Shown piece by piece: positions 8,957 through 21,911 of a stretch of 31,284 bases of DNA. Position 1 is the stretch's first letter. Each line of letters opens with the position of its first letter. A program made the position numbers and the translations under genes. Source of the stretch: Falciphora oryzae (taxonomy: Eukaryota; Ascomycota; Sordariomycetes; Magnaporthales; Magnaporthaceae); assembly GCA_000733355.1 (NCBI GenBank), contig JNVV01000012.1, forward strand, positions 474,169 through 505,452, read 5' to 3'. Below the pieces are notes generated by a model. The model was not told where the DNA came from. It saw nothing but the letters and a program-made list of their open reading frames with translations, and did no database searches.

Positions 8957-10981
8957 ATGCTTCTCAGAAACCCGATCCTCCAGATCGTGGGCGTGCAGCT
9001 GGCAGGGCTGCTGGCCTCACCGCAGCAGGGGCACCTCACCGTCCACGCCGCCCGCGATGGCCACTGCCCGACCTTCGGCCCCGTGCTCCCGGCGCCCAAG
9101 AGCCCCAGCACGCACGCGGCCGTGACCGCAGCAAAGGCCGGGGCCAAGGAGCTCCTCGACGGGCTGACGGCGGGATTCAACAGCTCCTCGCTGTCCATCG
9201 CGGTCAAGTCGATCCACGAGGCGGGGAACCTGTTCGAGTACCACTACACGCCTCCGAATCTGGACCCCAGGGGCGTCCGGAAGGTGGATGGCGACACGGT
9301 CTACCGCATCGCTAGTGTGTCCAAGATCCTGCCGGTGATGGCGCTGCTCCTCCTCGACGGGGTCAGGCTGGAGGATCCTATCACCAAATACCTCCCGGAC
9401 CTCAAAAAGCTCAACGAGCAGCCGGCCGAGAAGGACGAGCTGACCACCGTGGACTGGGACGAAATTACCCTGGAGGGACTGGCGTCTCATCTGGCCGGCA
9501 TCTCCCCTGACTGTAAGTTTGTTTGGAGTGTGCAGGGGGCGATCTCTCGCTGCTTGCCGGGCCAATACGGCTGTCAGGAGAGCTGCATGGCTAACTGAGA
9601 ATACAACACAAGACGCCTTTGATCTTGTAGAATTCCCGACTATGAACCCGGAATCTTTGGGCTTGCCTGCACGCACACCAGAGCCGCTGCCAGGATGTCT
9701 GGGGTTCCTCGGCAAGCGCCCCTGTACCGCTCAAGGTAGGAAGGCCTTTTTGTGATCCAGAACTTCCGGCCGTCGAGGTACTGACCGCCGCGGATCTGCA
9801 GACTTCTATGATCACTTTGGCAAAGCCCCGCCGGTCTATGCGCCGTTCACCGCCCCGGTCTACTCCAACGTAGGCTTTGGGATCCTCGGGTTCGTGGTGG
9901 AGAAGGTCTCGGGCAAGCCGTTTGCAGACTTCACCAAGGAAAAGATCCTGGACCCCCTGGGCATGAACAACACATACGCCACCAAGCCTGACGACTCCCT
10001 TGGCGTCATTCCTTCAGACGATCTGGTGTGGAACGGAACCCTCGGGTTTATGTTGCCGTAAGTCCCCACCCTCGACTTCTTTCCCGATGAATAGACCATG
10101 GATTATGGGATATTGACGCACGAGACGACATGTGGCACACCAGGACCGGAAACTACTACTCGTCCACAAGGGACCTCGTTGTCCTCCTAGACGGCATCCT
10201 GAGCAACAAGCTCCTCAGCCCCGCCAAGACGCGCCGGTGGCTCAAGCCGCTCGTCTCAACCTCGTCCACGGGCTCCATGGTCGGCGCGCCGTGGGAGATC
10301 TACCGGGCCGACAACGCGACGGCGGACCGGCGCCTGGTCGAGGTCTATACCAAGTCGGGCGGGCTCATCACCTACTCGACCCTCGTCGGCCTGGTCCCGG
10401 ACTACGACCTGGCAATCACCATCATGGGCGCCGGCTCCGAGCTGGCCGACGCCATCCAAGTTGTGGGCGGGACCCTGGTCCGCACGATGCTCTCCGCACT
10501 CGAGGCCGCCGGCAAGGACGAGGCGCGCCCGCGCTTCGCTGGCACGTACCGCGACGAGGCGACCAACTCGACGCTCGTCCTCTCCCTCAACGCCACCGAC
10601 CTGGCACCCGGCATCTCGGTGCTCACCTTTGTGTCCCGCGGCGTCGACGTCCTGGCCAAGCGCTTCGGCCTCGTCCTGGCCGGCCCCGCGCCCGACCCGG
10701 CCTCGGTACCCCGCGCAAACCTGCGCCTGTACCCGACCAACCTGGGCAACAAGAAGCGCGCGAGCTGGCGGGGCGTGTTCGGCGCGTCGAGCGCGGAGCA
10801 GGTGGCGGCGGCCGACGCGCTGTTCCCGTGGCCGCAGGCGACGTGCCAGACCTGGGGCACGACAGGCCGGCCGTCGTGGGAGCTGCAGGCGCTCGACTCG
10901 GTCGTCTTCAACCTGGGCGCAGACGGGGCCGCGACCAGCGTCGAGTTTCCGGCCTTCAAAGTCACGCTGAAGAGGGTGTAG
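8957..10981 (+). CDS. Secreted beta-lactamase-fold serine hydrolase (S12 / class C-like)
   Basis: Fungal serine hydrolase of the beta-lactamase/transpeptidase-like family; the natural substrate (ester, amide or lactam) is unknown. Exons 8957-9512, 9613-9735, 9802-10057 and 10144-10981 give 590 aa. The introns are 100, 66 and 86 nt, and each acceptor was fixed by phase, for example T|AC giving Tyr186 and CC|G giving Pro312. The N-terminus has a short hydrophobic stretch (about 6-20) that could be a signal peptide, and several N-glycosylation sequons support export. The nucleophile motif S-x-x-K is SVSK (Ser120, Lys123), the second motif is YSN (247-249), and KSGG (382-385) takes the place of the KTG triad. 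The active site therefore looks complete. The C-terminal region (about 430-590) is the variable domain of the fungal family. It has no metabolic partner next door. Confidence 0.85.
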
Positions 10982-11353
10982 GGCGGGGTGCTTCGGGATG
11001 TGGGGGATGGAAGGATTCGATATGGTGGGATCTTGGCGTTGTGAACCATGGAAGAGTGGGTGATGAGATAAAACGAAGATAAAATTATAAAGCGATTAGA
11101 AAAAGTGCATCTATGGATATCGCAGAAACGACCCACCCGATGACGCGATGCGATGCCGATGGGCTCGATCGACTCGACAAGACGCGGGGATCGCACCATC
11201 GGCAAGCCCCGGCTTGATGCCACCGGTTCCAATACCNNNNNNNNNNNNNNNNNNNNNNNNNNNNNNNNNNNNNNNNNNNNNNNNNNNNNNNNNNNNNNNA
11301 GACCTGGGCGATTCCCGGGAGTTCAACACTATCACCAGCCTAAGCAAAAAACT
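10982..11353. other. Intergenic with assembly gap
   Basis: Contains the 3' flank of the hydrolase gene (A-rich, AAAATTATAAAG around 11080-11095) and a 63-base gap. The promoter of the NmrA-like gene must lie here and is partly hidden by the gap. Confidence 0.5.
11237..11299. other. Assembly gap (63 N)
   Basis: Unresolved bases that end 54 bases before the ATG of the NmrA-like gene. A perfect 14-base inverted repeat, CAAGCCCCGGCTTG, lies shortly before the gap and may mark sequence that was hard to assemble. Confidence 0.99.
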
Positions 11354-12878
11354 ATGTCGTCACCAGCCATAAGCAAGGTTGCGGTTGCGGGGGTGCGTGA
11401 TTCTCCACCCCTCTCGGGATTTCTCGAAGCTGTCTGATGCCAGCGTATCGTACAACCAGCCACTAACTCCCCTCGACCTGCTAGGGCACTGGAGGCCTCG
11501 GGTCTTTCATCGTGAAGGAGCTGGTAGCAGCCGGGTTCGAGGTCACCGTCCTCCGCCGAGCCGGCTCAACCTCCACCCCGCCTGAAGGAGTCACCGCCAA
11601 GGATGTCGACGTGAGCGACTGACCACCCCTTTCTTGACATCCCCGGCAGAGAAAGCCCCTAGACTAAACCCCCAAATAAAATCAGTACGACTCCTTAGAC
11701 TCCCTAAAAGCCGCCCTGCAAGGCCAGCACGCCGTCGTCTCGGCCGTGGCCACGCCCGCCGTCGCGGGCCAGAAGCTGCTCGTCGACGCCGCCGTGGCCA
11801 CCGGCGTCCGGCGCTTCATCCCCTCCGAGTTCGGCATCAACACCCGCCTCGTCTCGGGCCACCCCATCGGCAAGATCCTGGGCGGCAAGGTCGCCGTCGC
11901 CGACTACCTGGCCGCCAGGGCCGCCGAGAACCACCCGGCCTTCAGCTGGACCGGCATCGGGACCGGCTTGTTCTGGGACTCTGTTAGTGGCTTGCTTTTA
12001 CTCCCAGTCGCCCATCGCTCCTACCGTCTCCCGTCGTCCAAGCTTTATAACCTATCGCCCAGCCTGCCGTAGACATCGAGCCTCGGACGCCAAGTTGGTG
12101 TAGCGGTTATGAGGATGGGTCGAGTCGACACCGGGACCTTACCCGTACTCCGCTGCAATAGCCGCTTGGGTCCGGGGTTCGAGCCCCGGTAGGGGTCATA
12201 CGTCGGATTTCTCCGTCGCCGGAGTAAACCTCCCAAGTGGGAAGTTTCGTAGCTGTTCACCCCCGAGGTTGGGCAGTGAGCTTTTTGCATTTTTTTCTTC
12301 TTTTTCTTTCTTTTTGCCCTGTTTGTTCTTGCTACTACCGCAACATACATGGGCAGCCTTTGTCTTCCCGCGCAATCCCTTAACCAAATAGCCGCTAACC
12401 CATAACAAAAAAAAAACAGGCCCTCGAATCCGGCTACTCAGGCTTCAACGCCGCCTCCAAAACCGCCCGCATCCTCGACTCGGGCAACGAGCCCTTCCAG
12501 GCCTCGACCCGCCCCTTCATCGGCCGCGCCGTCGCTGCCGCGCTCCGCAAGCCCGACGAGACGGCAAACAAGTACCTGCTCGTCGCGACCTTCCAGCCGT
12601 CCCAGAACGAGGTCCTGTCTACCCTCGAGGAGCTCACGGGGGCCAAGTGGACCGTCGCCGCGCGCGCCGACACCAAGGAGCTGCAGGCCGAGGGAGAGAG
12701 GAAGCTGGCGGCCGGCGACTACAGCGCCTTCCCGCACCTGCTTGAGAGGTGGTGCTACGGTGACGGCGTGGGGCACCCAGTCGCGCCCGCCGACGACGCG
12801 GGAGAGCTGCTGGGCCTGCCCAAGGAGGACCTGAGGGAGGTGCTGAGGAGCTGGCTGGCCAAGGTAGGCGCTATCTAG
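11354..12878 (+). CDS. NmrA-like / isoflavone-reductase-type NAD(P)-binding protein
   Basis: Atypical short-chain dehydrogenase of the NmrA/isoflavone reductase group, which either reduces small substrates with NADPH or senses NADP; the actual role cannot be told from sequence. Exons 11354-11392, 11485-11610, 11686-11982 and 12420-12878 give 306 aa, with every intron in phase 0. The dinucleotide-binding loop AGGTGGLGS (about 12-20) is created by the first splice. Typical family features follow: VTVLRRAGS after the second strand, VVSAVATPAVAGQKLLVDAA, and RRFIPSEFGIN. The first two introns are 92 and 75 nt, but the third is 437 nt and holds a tRNA-derived insertion. The C-terminus ends REVLRSWLAKVGAI, as in many homologues. 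The stop lies 324 bases from the stop of the convergent KatG gene. Confidence 0.85.
12088..12316 (+). repeat. tRNA-derived SINE-like element inside NmrA intron 3
   Basis: The segment has both parts of a pol III internal promoter: an A box TGGTGTAGCGG (12096-12106) and a B box GGTTCGAGCC (12176-12185) inside a palindromic T-arm-like hairpin (CCGGGG/CCCCGG). The acceptor-like ends pair only partly (GACGCC against GGGGTC, with mismatches), and the A-B spacing is long for a tRNA, so this is not a working tRNA gene. A tRNA-unrelated body follows, with a good hairpin (AAACCTCCCA with TGGGAAGTTT, about 12225-12246). It ends in a T-rich tail from 12281. The layout of tRNA head, unique body and simple tail is that of a SINE. 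No clear target-site duplication was found, so both ends are approximate. Confidence 0.6.
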
Positions 12879-13202
12879 GTAGACATTGCCTCACGCTTGA
12901 ATAAACCACGTTTGGAAAGCACTTGAAAGGGAGTGAGAACGGAAGAGAACATGCGATCCACGCTTGATACAATCTTGCCCGAGAATAAAAACAGTATTGC
13001 ACGAGGAATCGACGGCGGTGGCACGAGCGAGCGATAAAGGGCTTGATTACAACGCGAATTCGCGGAGACTTGATAATTCATAGCTTGGATAATGGCCGAT
13101 CCCTCACAATCTCGTTGACCCTGTTCCTTTTTTGGAGGCTTAATAATTACACACAAACCCGTAGCGACACACACGCGACTTCCGGGTGGCAAAAAAGACA
13201 TC
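12879..13202. other. Convergent 3' flanks of NmrA-like and katG genes
   Basis: AATAAA at about 12900 on the plus strand is a plausible polyadenylation signal for the NmrA-like gene. No gene lies between the two stops. Confidence 0.45.
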
Positions 13203-15737
<2,535 letters not shown>

Positions 15738-15771
15738 TTAAGGCGCGGCCGGATCTAATGGGCCGACGGCG

Positions 15772-15776
15772 ATTGG
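15772..15776 (-). promoter_or_regulatory. CCAAT box upstream of katG
   Basis: CCAATCGCC reads on the katG strand 95 bases upstream of the first ATG (15677). CCAAT boxes bind the HAP/CBC complex, which takes part in redox and iron regulation in filamentous fungi. Its position fits a transcript that includes the upstream start. A single pentamer is weak evidence. Confidence 0.3.
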
Positions 15777-18514
15777 CCAGGTGGTAAGCTGGGATAAGTT
15801 TCCACTGTCTGAGATCGCAGGCGCAGAAGGGATGGCGAGGCAACGACGCCCGTCACACTGTGTGTTCTCCGACGGGAGAGGTCGAGCCGGTGCTTCTTCG
15901 TTCAGGCTCGGCGTTCTTTGTGTCGGGGAAGCTAAGCTCTCGTTGGTCCAGCTTTTCTGGTGGCGGGCAGCAGCTCCCTATCAAGGTGCTCGCTCCGGTT
16001 AAACACGCACTCTATACAGACAGCTGCCCGCGTCAGCACCCTACCTCCCTCACGGAGCATTCCCTCGCTCGCCGAGGTCTCGATCAACGCCTCCATCACA
16101 AGACTTCCTGACTTCCTGACTCGCCGCCCCGGACAGGCATGAAGCTTCTTCCGATCGCCCCTCTTTCCGCTCCTGTCTGCTTCTGGGATTTGGCTGGCGG
16201 CCGGGCTCGGGGAGTTCTCGGAGACTGCTGGACTGGCCGGGAACAGCCAGATTGCCAAGCGAATCATGTCGAGGACCCCGCACTACAAGCTTAACAGCGG
16301 AGCATGGGCCAGAGCCAGGGCTGGTGAAACACAATCACGGCAGGAAGCGCCTTGTGTCTGGTCTGTGTTTCTGCCACCATTCTTATTAGGTGATATGACT
16401 GGATGTCGGCAATGGCCCGGCAGGTTCCCCTCACGGCACGAGCAGCCATCACGCCATCCGGACGCCGGGGCCATAATTGATTGCGAGACGGCTTGTCTTC
16501 GTTGCATCGTAGGTTGCGCCGTCCGCGTCTCACTGTGTTAATACGCTCGCCCGAGATGCTTGTACTGTCCAAGCGGCGTTGTAGCAAGCGTGGGGCCGCG
16601 AGTGCGGGGGTTTACGTTGGGTGTCATTGGCCGGCCTGGTACCTTCTGTGGGTCTGTGACTCGGCGCCCTCGAGAGCTTGGATGTCGTCATTCGCTCCGA
16701 GTCGGCGAGGTGGAGAAACCAGAGTGAGATGTTCTATCTTCAATCATCACGAAGTCCTTGAGAGGAAGCAAGACAGGCTGTCGGAAGCAACGCGCACCAT
16801 CCATTTATGGGCTGATGCTGTTGGCCGAGCCCTATCTTTAGACTTCTGCGGTGCGTGACGTCGGCAGACGTGGCCTTTCTCCGCTTTGTTGCGCGAACCC
16901 CGCCTATCCGCATGGGTGAAGCCGACAATACCCATGGCTCTCGAAAGAGACAAACAATTGCTTTGGCTGCTCAGGGAGCTGGGCAGGAGCAGTGAAACAG
17001 AACCAATCACATTATCCGTGAATGTCAAGTGAATAAGGCGGATCTTACAGTATTCGTTGCACGACTACTCACCTTTCCCTGGAATGCAATACGACATGCG
17101 TAAAAGGAGAATATCCTCTCTTTGCAACCTCTTCAGAGCAGGAACAGGAGTAACCGCCTTTGCACTCCAAGCCCCAGCGATGGCAGCCATGCACTGAGCT
17201 CACCGGTATGCTCGAGTATATTTAACTCGTTATCACCGGCAAGGCTTTTGCGTCTTGCCGAAACTGTTGTGCATCCTGCAACAGTTATGGTAACCATGGT
17301 TGGTTTTGTTCAGAGACTGCCATGCATACTCGCTTACGACGGCATCTGGAGCAAACGGGGCCAGTAGGGGTGAATCATCGTCGCGGCCACAAATCTCGAG
17401 AACACCCGAACAGTCTACTGAACTGTTCACCGGTCGCCGTCATCTTCGGCGACTGGGCCAAATCATCCCACTTGACAGATCTTACCCAGCCTACGAAGTC
17501 GTCGTTTACCATTGCTGACCGTCGCCGGCGGAGCACCAGGTTTGAATCAGGGGTTGTTGGCTGGCAGGTAGTGAAGAGGGACTGTCTAACTGCTTGTGCT
17601 GACCTGTTGGACTTTTGAAGGTTGTTATGCTCCTTCCCGAGACTTGGACGTGGATCTGCGGCCTAGGGGTGGGGACTTGAGCGCCTGTGATTGTGATGGC
17701 CGAGTCTAGAACTGAGAGGTCCCTGAATGGACGGGGAAATCGAGAAGGGAAAAAGAAAAAGCAATGCCCCCGTGGCGACACATCATGTCGGTTGGCAAAT
17801 TTGGCTCCCTTTCCAGCGGTGGAGCATGAAGTCATCGGTCGTTTGGGGATTTATGCAGCGTGGGAATTTCATCTCCACTCGTGCAATTGGCAATCGACTT
17901 GGATTTGCGCCCGTCTGGGATAAGTCACCATAATGCAAGTGCACAAGCCAGTCGGATAGTGTCTTGCGAACCCGCTGAAGCTGTCAAATGTCTTGTCTCA
18001 ATAGCGGCAGGTCACCGCAGTCGTCTCCCGTGAATGATCGCCGGCCATCATGTCCACACGCCCTCGCTAGCGGTGCAAAGTCGAGGAAATGGCCGGGTCG
18101 GGCCCGCCCAACCGTCGACTACCGCGCTAGCGACAAGGGGCAAACAGGGCCGGGGAGATATTGGACTGGTCCGGAGCACAGGGGCTGTCCATCGCAAGAG
18201 CCTCCCAGCGGTCCCCGTGTCCTTCGGGACTGCGTGGCTGTGTCCTGCAGCCTGCCAGCGGCCTGCTTCCCGCCTTTTGGGCCCCTTTTTATTTGTTCGC
18301 GAGTGAAATTCCAGAATCCAGAAGGACCCGCGCGATACGAGCCCAAACCTGGTTTTTCGTGCAGATACGGGGGTGTCAGCCAGGAGACACCCCTGGAAGT
18401 GCGTGGTGATTCCACCAGCAACCGTTTAAATTTTTATTGTTTATTTTTATTCTCCTCCATTTTCGATCCGATCCGGTGACATGGTGCGCTGGACACCGCC
18501 GTCTCTGCCGGCTC

Positions 18515-18522
18515 TATATAAG
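18515..18522 (+). promoter_or_regulatory. TATA box of the GH17 gene
   Basis: TATATAAG lies 105 bases upstream of the ATG at 18620, a strong match at a usual distance. It fits a highly expressed cell-wall gene with a leader of about 70-80 bases. Confidence 0.6.
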
Positions 18523-18619
18523 CGGCCGAGGCGTCGTCGTTTAGTTGTGTTTTGGCCTCTGGTCTCTCCAGCACCCATCGCTCACTTAGTCACTCGCTTC
18601 TTGCAAACAACCAGAAACG

Positions 18620-19626
18620 ATGCGTTCCTCTTCTCTCGTCGCCGGCCTCGTGGCCATGGCCAGCACGGCCAACGCCGCCATCCAGGGCTTCAACTACGGG
18701 GCCTTCTTCATGAACCAGCAGCCCAAGTTCCAGGTTGACTTCGAGTACGAGTTCAACCGGGCCAAGAACCTGCCCGGCACCAGCGGATGGAACAGCGCCC
18801 GTCTCTACACCATGGGTAAGTCTAGACGTGCTACCACATGCTCAGCAGCTGCCAGCAAGAGAATATGCACTAACCAGCACGGGATGCAGTCCAATGGCAC
18901 ACGGCCAATGACGTTGTCCAGGCCATCCCCGCCGCCATCAACACCCAGACCAAACTCCTGCTCGGCCTCTGGGTCTCCGGCGGCGATCAGGCCATCGAGA
19001 ACGAGCTGGCGGCCCTGCGCAAGGCAATCGACTCGTACGGCGAGGCCTTCACCCGCCTGGTGGTCGGCATCTCGGTCGGCAGCGAGGACCTGTACCGCAG
19101 CCTCAACAACGAGGTCGGCGTCGACGCCGACACCATGGTCCGCTACATCCGCCGCACGCGGGAGTTCCTGGCCGGCACGCCCCTGGCCGCCACCCCGGTC
19201 GGCCACGTCGACACGTACAACGCCTTCCTGGACGGCCGCAACCGCAAGGTCGTGGACCAGCTCGACTGGCTCGGCTTCGACGGCTACCCGTACTGGGAGA
19301 GGGAAGCGGCCAACAGCATCGAGAACGCCCGCGCCCGCTTCTACGACGGCCTCGACAAGACCGTCGCCCTCGCCAACGGCCGCCCCGTCTGGGTCACCGA
19401 GACCGGCTGGCCCGTGATTGGCGATACGGTCAACCAGGCCGTCGCCAACGCCGCCAACGCCCGCACCTACTGGCGCGAGGTCGCCTGCTCGCTCATTTCG
19501 CGCGGCATCAACGTGTGGTGGTACATGCTGCAGGAGAGCCAGTGGGGCCAGGCCAAGCCTGACTTTGGCATCTACCCGGCCGGTGATCTGGGACAGTCCC
19601 AGCCGTACTTTGACCTGTCCTGCTGA
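18620..19626 (+). CDS. Secreted GH17 beta-1,3-glucanase / glucanosyltransferase (Bgl2 type)
   Basis: Glycoside hydrolase family 17 enzyme acting on cell-wall beta-1,3-glucan by a retaining mechanism; Bgl2-type members mainly transfer and branch glucan chains. Exons 18620-18815 and 18890-19626 give 310 aa, close to the length of yeast Bgl2. The 74-nt intron has a GTAAGT donor and an ACTAAC branch. A signal peptide covers residues 1-19 (ends STANA). The acid/base is Glu131 in ISVGSEDLYR and the nucleophile is Glu236 in VTETGWP. The protein ends DLSC with no Ser/Thr-rich tail, carbohydrate-binding module or GPI signal, so it is expected to be wall-associated or secreted. Codon use is strongly C-ending, as in highly expressed genes. 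Confidence 0.92.
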
Positions 19627-21911
19627 AGGACTGACGACAACTGATGACGGCTTGCGGGCTGCTAAGAAATACGCTCTATAATATTAACGACCATAGACAC
19701 AACCTTAGAAGAGTAGATCCTAATATTAAAAGGAACGCCCTAGTATAGGGGGCGCATCGTCCATTCTGTTCGTCCTCATTGGTTGCACGCTATATCGAAG
19801 CTTGTCCATGATCGAATATTGTCTAATTCGAGGCGCGACCGTCGTACAATGGCGTAACACAAAGCCAACATAGCATGGAACATGAGAGCGTAGGATGTCT
19901 GAGGTATTTCAGCTGTGTCGTTTCTGCTGCCCGCTTGACGAGGCTCAACTTCGTGTCGGAGCAGGTGGGGTCCCCAGTTTGCACTGGCGCGCGCTTGCCC
20001 GAAAGCCACAGCGGGGACGTGCAGGCGGGAATCTCGCTTTCCCGTCGGTGGCGCGTCGGCTGTCGGCAAAATAACAAGGGGAGCAGAAGATGCTATCCAG
20101 GGTGACGCGTCGTGGTGTTGATCCTAACATCTCACCAGTTTCATCCTGCGCGTGAAGAGGAAAGCTGTGATGGAGCTGGATAGCACAAGCTGGGAGGGGC
20201 CTGCACGGGTGCCTGACAAGCTCAACCTGAGTCATTCTCTGAACCAGCGCCGAGTCGTGCCTGGATTTGTTGGCCCGGCCCCTGGCAGGAATGACAAACG
20301 GTCGCCAGATTCGTCTGGAACCTTGCAGGGCGGTGAGCGGGTAGAAGCTTGCCGCTGCGAATGGAAGCGGCAGAATCAATTGATTGCGCAGGAGTTTGGC
20401 GCACCCTGGCCCCCTTCCCCGCACTCCTAAGACCCCTGGCGGCGGACCGTGGCGCCAACTGTCAAGACCAAACAGGTGGATGAAAATGCTTTTTTTTTTC
20501 TTTCTTTTTTTTTTCTCGACGGACACAATAAGCGCAGGAGGCTAAGAGGCTGCTGGTGTGGTGTGTAGCTCGTGTGCTTGTGTTTTGCTCGTGGATTTAT
20601 GTGCGGGTTGAATGAGTGAATGGATGTAGACTGGCGCTCTGTTTGCCTCGACCGAGGTCCAAGCAGCAAGGCATTCTGCTGTTCGCGGGTTGGCCAACCA
20701 TGTTTGGGTTGGACCGGAGACCCTGGTCTGGGCCTGCTTGTCTGCTGCTCGAGCTCTGCGTGCGCTGCCAGCTGGCGTTGGCCACGGAACTTGCATGCTC
20801 CATCGCGCCGCGTCAAACGGGGTCGAGATCAGCCCAAGTCCCCGTGCAGGGGGGCGCCAATCAGAGATGACTGGCATTTGATGATGCGTCGATCGCATCG
20901 GGCTCGTGCGGGCTCAGGCCCTCGAGGGTCTCTGCGGAAAGGCGAGGGCAAGCTCGCAAACAAACAGCCTGCGGGAGCGTCTCGACGCTGCTGGCCTGCA
21001 GGCGGTTCGCCCGAATCTCGTAGTCTGTCGCATCGGCACATCTGACCGGGCTGCAATCGTCGTGCAGCAGCATGCGACATGGTGGTGCGTTTTGCGCGGC
21101 CCCAACCCAACCACTCGCAGGGGTCCCGCGGTCGGTGGCAGGCCGCGGCTAGCTTTTTAGCTTATCTTGGGCTGGGCAAACTTCGTCCTAGCTAGTTGCT
21201 CCCCTCACCAGGGCGAGTCTTACACACAGCAGGCAGCAGCAGTACCAGCGAGTATTACATCGAAGGCTGGCCTTCCAGGCGGCTCCCACGTCCTCGCGCT
21301 GCGTGGAGAAGAGATACCTCTGGGTACGGCTCGTGCAAGATTCGCCCGTCCCAGGGACTAGCGGGAGGGCCAACCCCTGCACCAGGGTGGATCATGACCG
21401 CGCCGATGTGACCTCATCTCCCTGTCGGCCCCCCTTGTTGCCCAAGCCATCCCCCCATCCCGTCCCAGCTATGCCGTCTGCCCCTGCCTGTTCCAGCCAG
21501 CCCAGCCCGATCCCAGCGAAAATTTGGTCACGCAGCTCACCCGAGCACCAAGCACCAGCACCGAGCTTTTGTCGATTTTTTTTTTTTTTTTTCCCTCGCT
21601 CCCCCGGAATCTCCTCTCCACCCGCCAAACCAAATTCTCATTAGCCTTTTGCCTCCGGAATGCCCTCAACCTCGCCCTGCGCGTCGCGAGCCTGCGATTG
21701 AGGCCCGACTTTTGACTGCAGCTCCCGCTTCGTGGCAGAGCGCCCGCGCCTGCGCCGAAACAAGGCCGTCGGTTTGCAGCCCCGACGCGCCCGACGAGCA
21801 CCCGCCACAGCGAGATCGACAGCTGGCGCGACATAAGCAGCCGCTACGAGCTCCCTTACTCGTCGCTCCGCCAGTTGTGTCTCCTCGTGCCGACACTAAA
21901 AAAAAAAAAAT
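19627..21911. other. Intergenic and long leader of rxt3
   Basis: About 2.3 kb without a supported gene. The left end is the GH17 3' flank, including a small hairpin at 19736-19754 (CGCCCTA with TAGGGGGCG). Pyrimidine-rich tracts occur at 20490-20515 and as 17 T at 21576-21592, and a run of 13 A ends one base before the rxt3 ATG. The last few hundred bases are probably transcribed as rxt3 leader. No domain-bearing frame is seen on either strand. Confidence 0.5.

Noticed and set aside
10132..11082. Plus-strand frame of 316 codons rich in Arg, Gly and Pro
   Set aside because: It is an out-of-frame shadow of exon 4 of the serine hydrolase and has no family features.
12088..12198. A functional tRNA gene with A and B boxes
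   Set aside because: The acceptor ends pair only partly, the standard five-base T stem has a mismatch, and about 69 bases separate the boxes with no clear anticodon arm. A SINE-like or pseudo-tRNA reading fits better.
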